Shown one piece after another: positions 6,467-6,807 of a stretch of DNA of 6,807 nucleotides; the stretch's first letter is position 1; every line of letters begins with the position of its first letter. The DNA lies in the NCBI GenBank assembly GCA_948665105.1, contig CAPNGW010000127.1, forward strand, positions 1-6,807, in the 5' to 3' direction. This DNA is from an uncultured Lachnospiraceae bacterium. GTDB taxonomy: Bacteria; Bacillota; Clostridia; Lachnospirales; Lachnospiraceae. The notes below the pieces were generated by a model. That model ran no database searches. It saw only the letters and a program-made list of their open reading frames with translations, and was not told the origin of the DNA. Made by a program: the position numbers and the translations under genes.

Positions 6467-6472
6467 AGGAGG
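6467..6472 (+). promoter_or_regulatory. Strong Shine-Dalgarno that fixes the TTG start of ftsZ
   Basis: AGGAGG, within AAAGGAGGA (6465-6473), ends 8 bases before the TTG at 6481. It is the strongest ribosome binding site in the window. It supports a TTG start, because no in-frame ATG lies between it and the conserved FtsZ N-terminal sequence. Confidence 0.85.
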
Positions 6473-6480
6473 ACATACCT

Positions 6481-6807
6481 TTGCTTGAAATTAGGACAAC
6501 GGAGGCAGATTCCAGCGCAAAAATCATCGTTATCGGTGTAGGGGGAGCTGGGAATAATGCTGTAAATAGAATGATAGATGAAAATATTGGCGGCGTGGAA
6601 TTTGTCGGTGTGAATACGGACAAGCAGGCGTTGATGCTCTGCAAGGCTCCCACGCTGATTCAGATAGGCGAGAAGCTGACAAAGGGACTGGGTGCAGGTG
6701 CACAGCCCGAGATTGGACAGAAGGCGGCGGAGGAGAGCAGTGAGGAATTATCCGCAGCCATCCGCGGTGCAGATATGGTATTCGTAACCTGTGGCATGGG
6801 TGGAGGA
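6481..6807 (+). CDS. ftsZ: Cell division protein FtsZ, N-terminal 109 residues (partial)
   Basis: FtsZ is the tubulin-like GTPase that forms the cytoplasmic division ring. The visible part covers the first half of the nucleotide-binding domain: beta strand KIIVIGVGGAGNNAVNRM (14-31) with the GTP-binding glycine loop, NTDKQAL (45-51), the loop GAGAQPEIG (71-79), and FVTCGMGGG (101-109). The window ends just before the rest of the GGGTGTG tubulin signature. Translation begins at TTG (read as Met) and gives MLEIRTTEAD, a typical clostridial FtsZ start. The Shine-Dalgarno at 6467-6472 is strong. The gene follows ftsQ by 194 bases with no ftsA between them. A promoter and twin hairpins in the gap suggest its own regulation. 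The frame stays open to the last base, so the gene is cut by the window, not broken. Confidence 0.97.
   Translation, partial: MLEIRTTEADSSAKIIVIGVGGAGNNAVNRMIDENIGGVEFVGVNTDKQALMLCKAPTLIQIGEKLTKGLGAGAQPEIGQKAAEESSEELSAAIRGADMVFVTCGMGGG

Noticed and set aside
6458..6544. ATG at 6458 as an alternative ftsZ start or a small gene overlapping it.
   Set aside because: It is out of frame with FtsZ, has no Shine-Dalgarno, and gives a short basic peptide that stops early inside ftsZ.

Overview
The window is a stretch of a bacterial dcw (division and cell wall) cluster, with every gene on the + strand. In order it holds the last codons of an unidentified gene, a class B penicillin-binding protein, mraY, murD, ftsW, ftsQ/divIB and the first 109 codons of ftsZ. 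The gene order, the Shine-Dalgarno sites (AAGGAG, GAGGAG, AAAGGAGG), the moderate GC content and the wording of the proteins point to a Firmicute of class Clostridia. Lachnospiraceae is the best guess, for example the Enterocloster/Clostridium symbiosum type. The species cannot be fixed from sequence reading alone.

Layout. Bases 1-84 are the C-terminal tail of an upstream gene. A 60-base gap (85-144) holds a long imperfect hairpin whose 3' arm contains the ribosome binding site of the PBP gene (145-1887). An 82-base gap carries a plausible sigma-A promoter and leads into mraY (1970-2935). murD (2972-4396) follows after 36 bases, ftsW (4401-5540) after 4 bases, and ftsQ (5537-6286) overlaps the ftsW stop by four bases. 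A 194-base AT-rich gap (6287-6480) then holds a good sigma-A promoter candidate and two near-identical tandem hairpins. ftsZ starts at a TTG codon (6481) behind a very strong Shine-Dalgarno and runs off the end of the window.

How the genes work together. MurD adds D-glutamate to UDP-MurNAc-L-alanine in the cytoplasm. MraY moves the finished MurNAc-pentapeptide onto undecaprenyl phosphate to make lipid I. After lipid II is made and flipped, FtsW polymerises it and the class B PBP cross-links the strands at the septum. FtsQ/DivIB is the bitopic scaffold of that complex, and FtsZ is the cytoplasmic ring that places it. Compared with Bacillus subtilis, murE is absent between the PBP and mraY, murG and murB between ftsW and divIB, and ftsA before ftsZ.

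The coding content is conventional, and I found no new multi-gene system. The least explained signals are non-coding: the tandem hairpins in the ftsZ leader, whose differences keep pairing through G-U in the + strand RNA, and the hairpin that hides the PBP ribosome binding site. Among the proteins, the PBP has KTA where most relatives have KTG.
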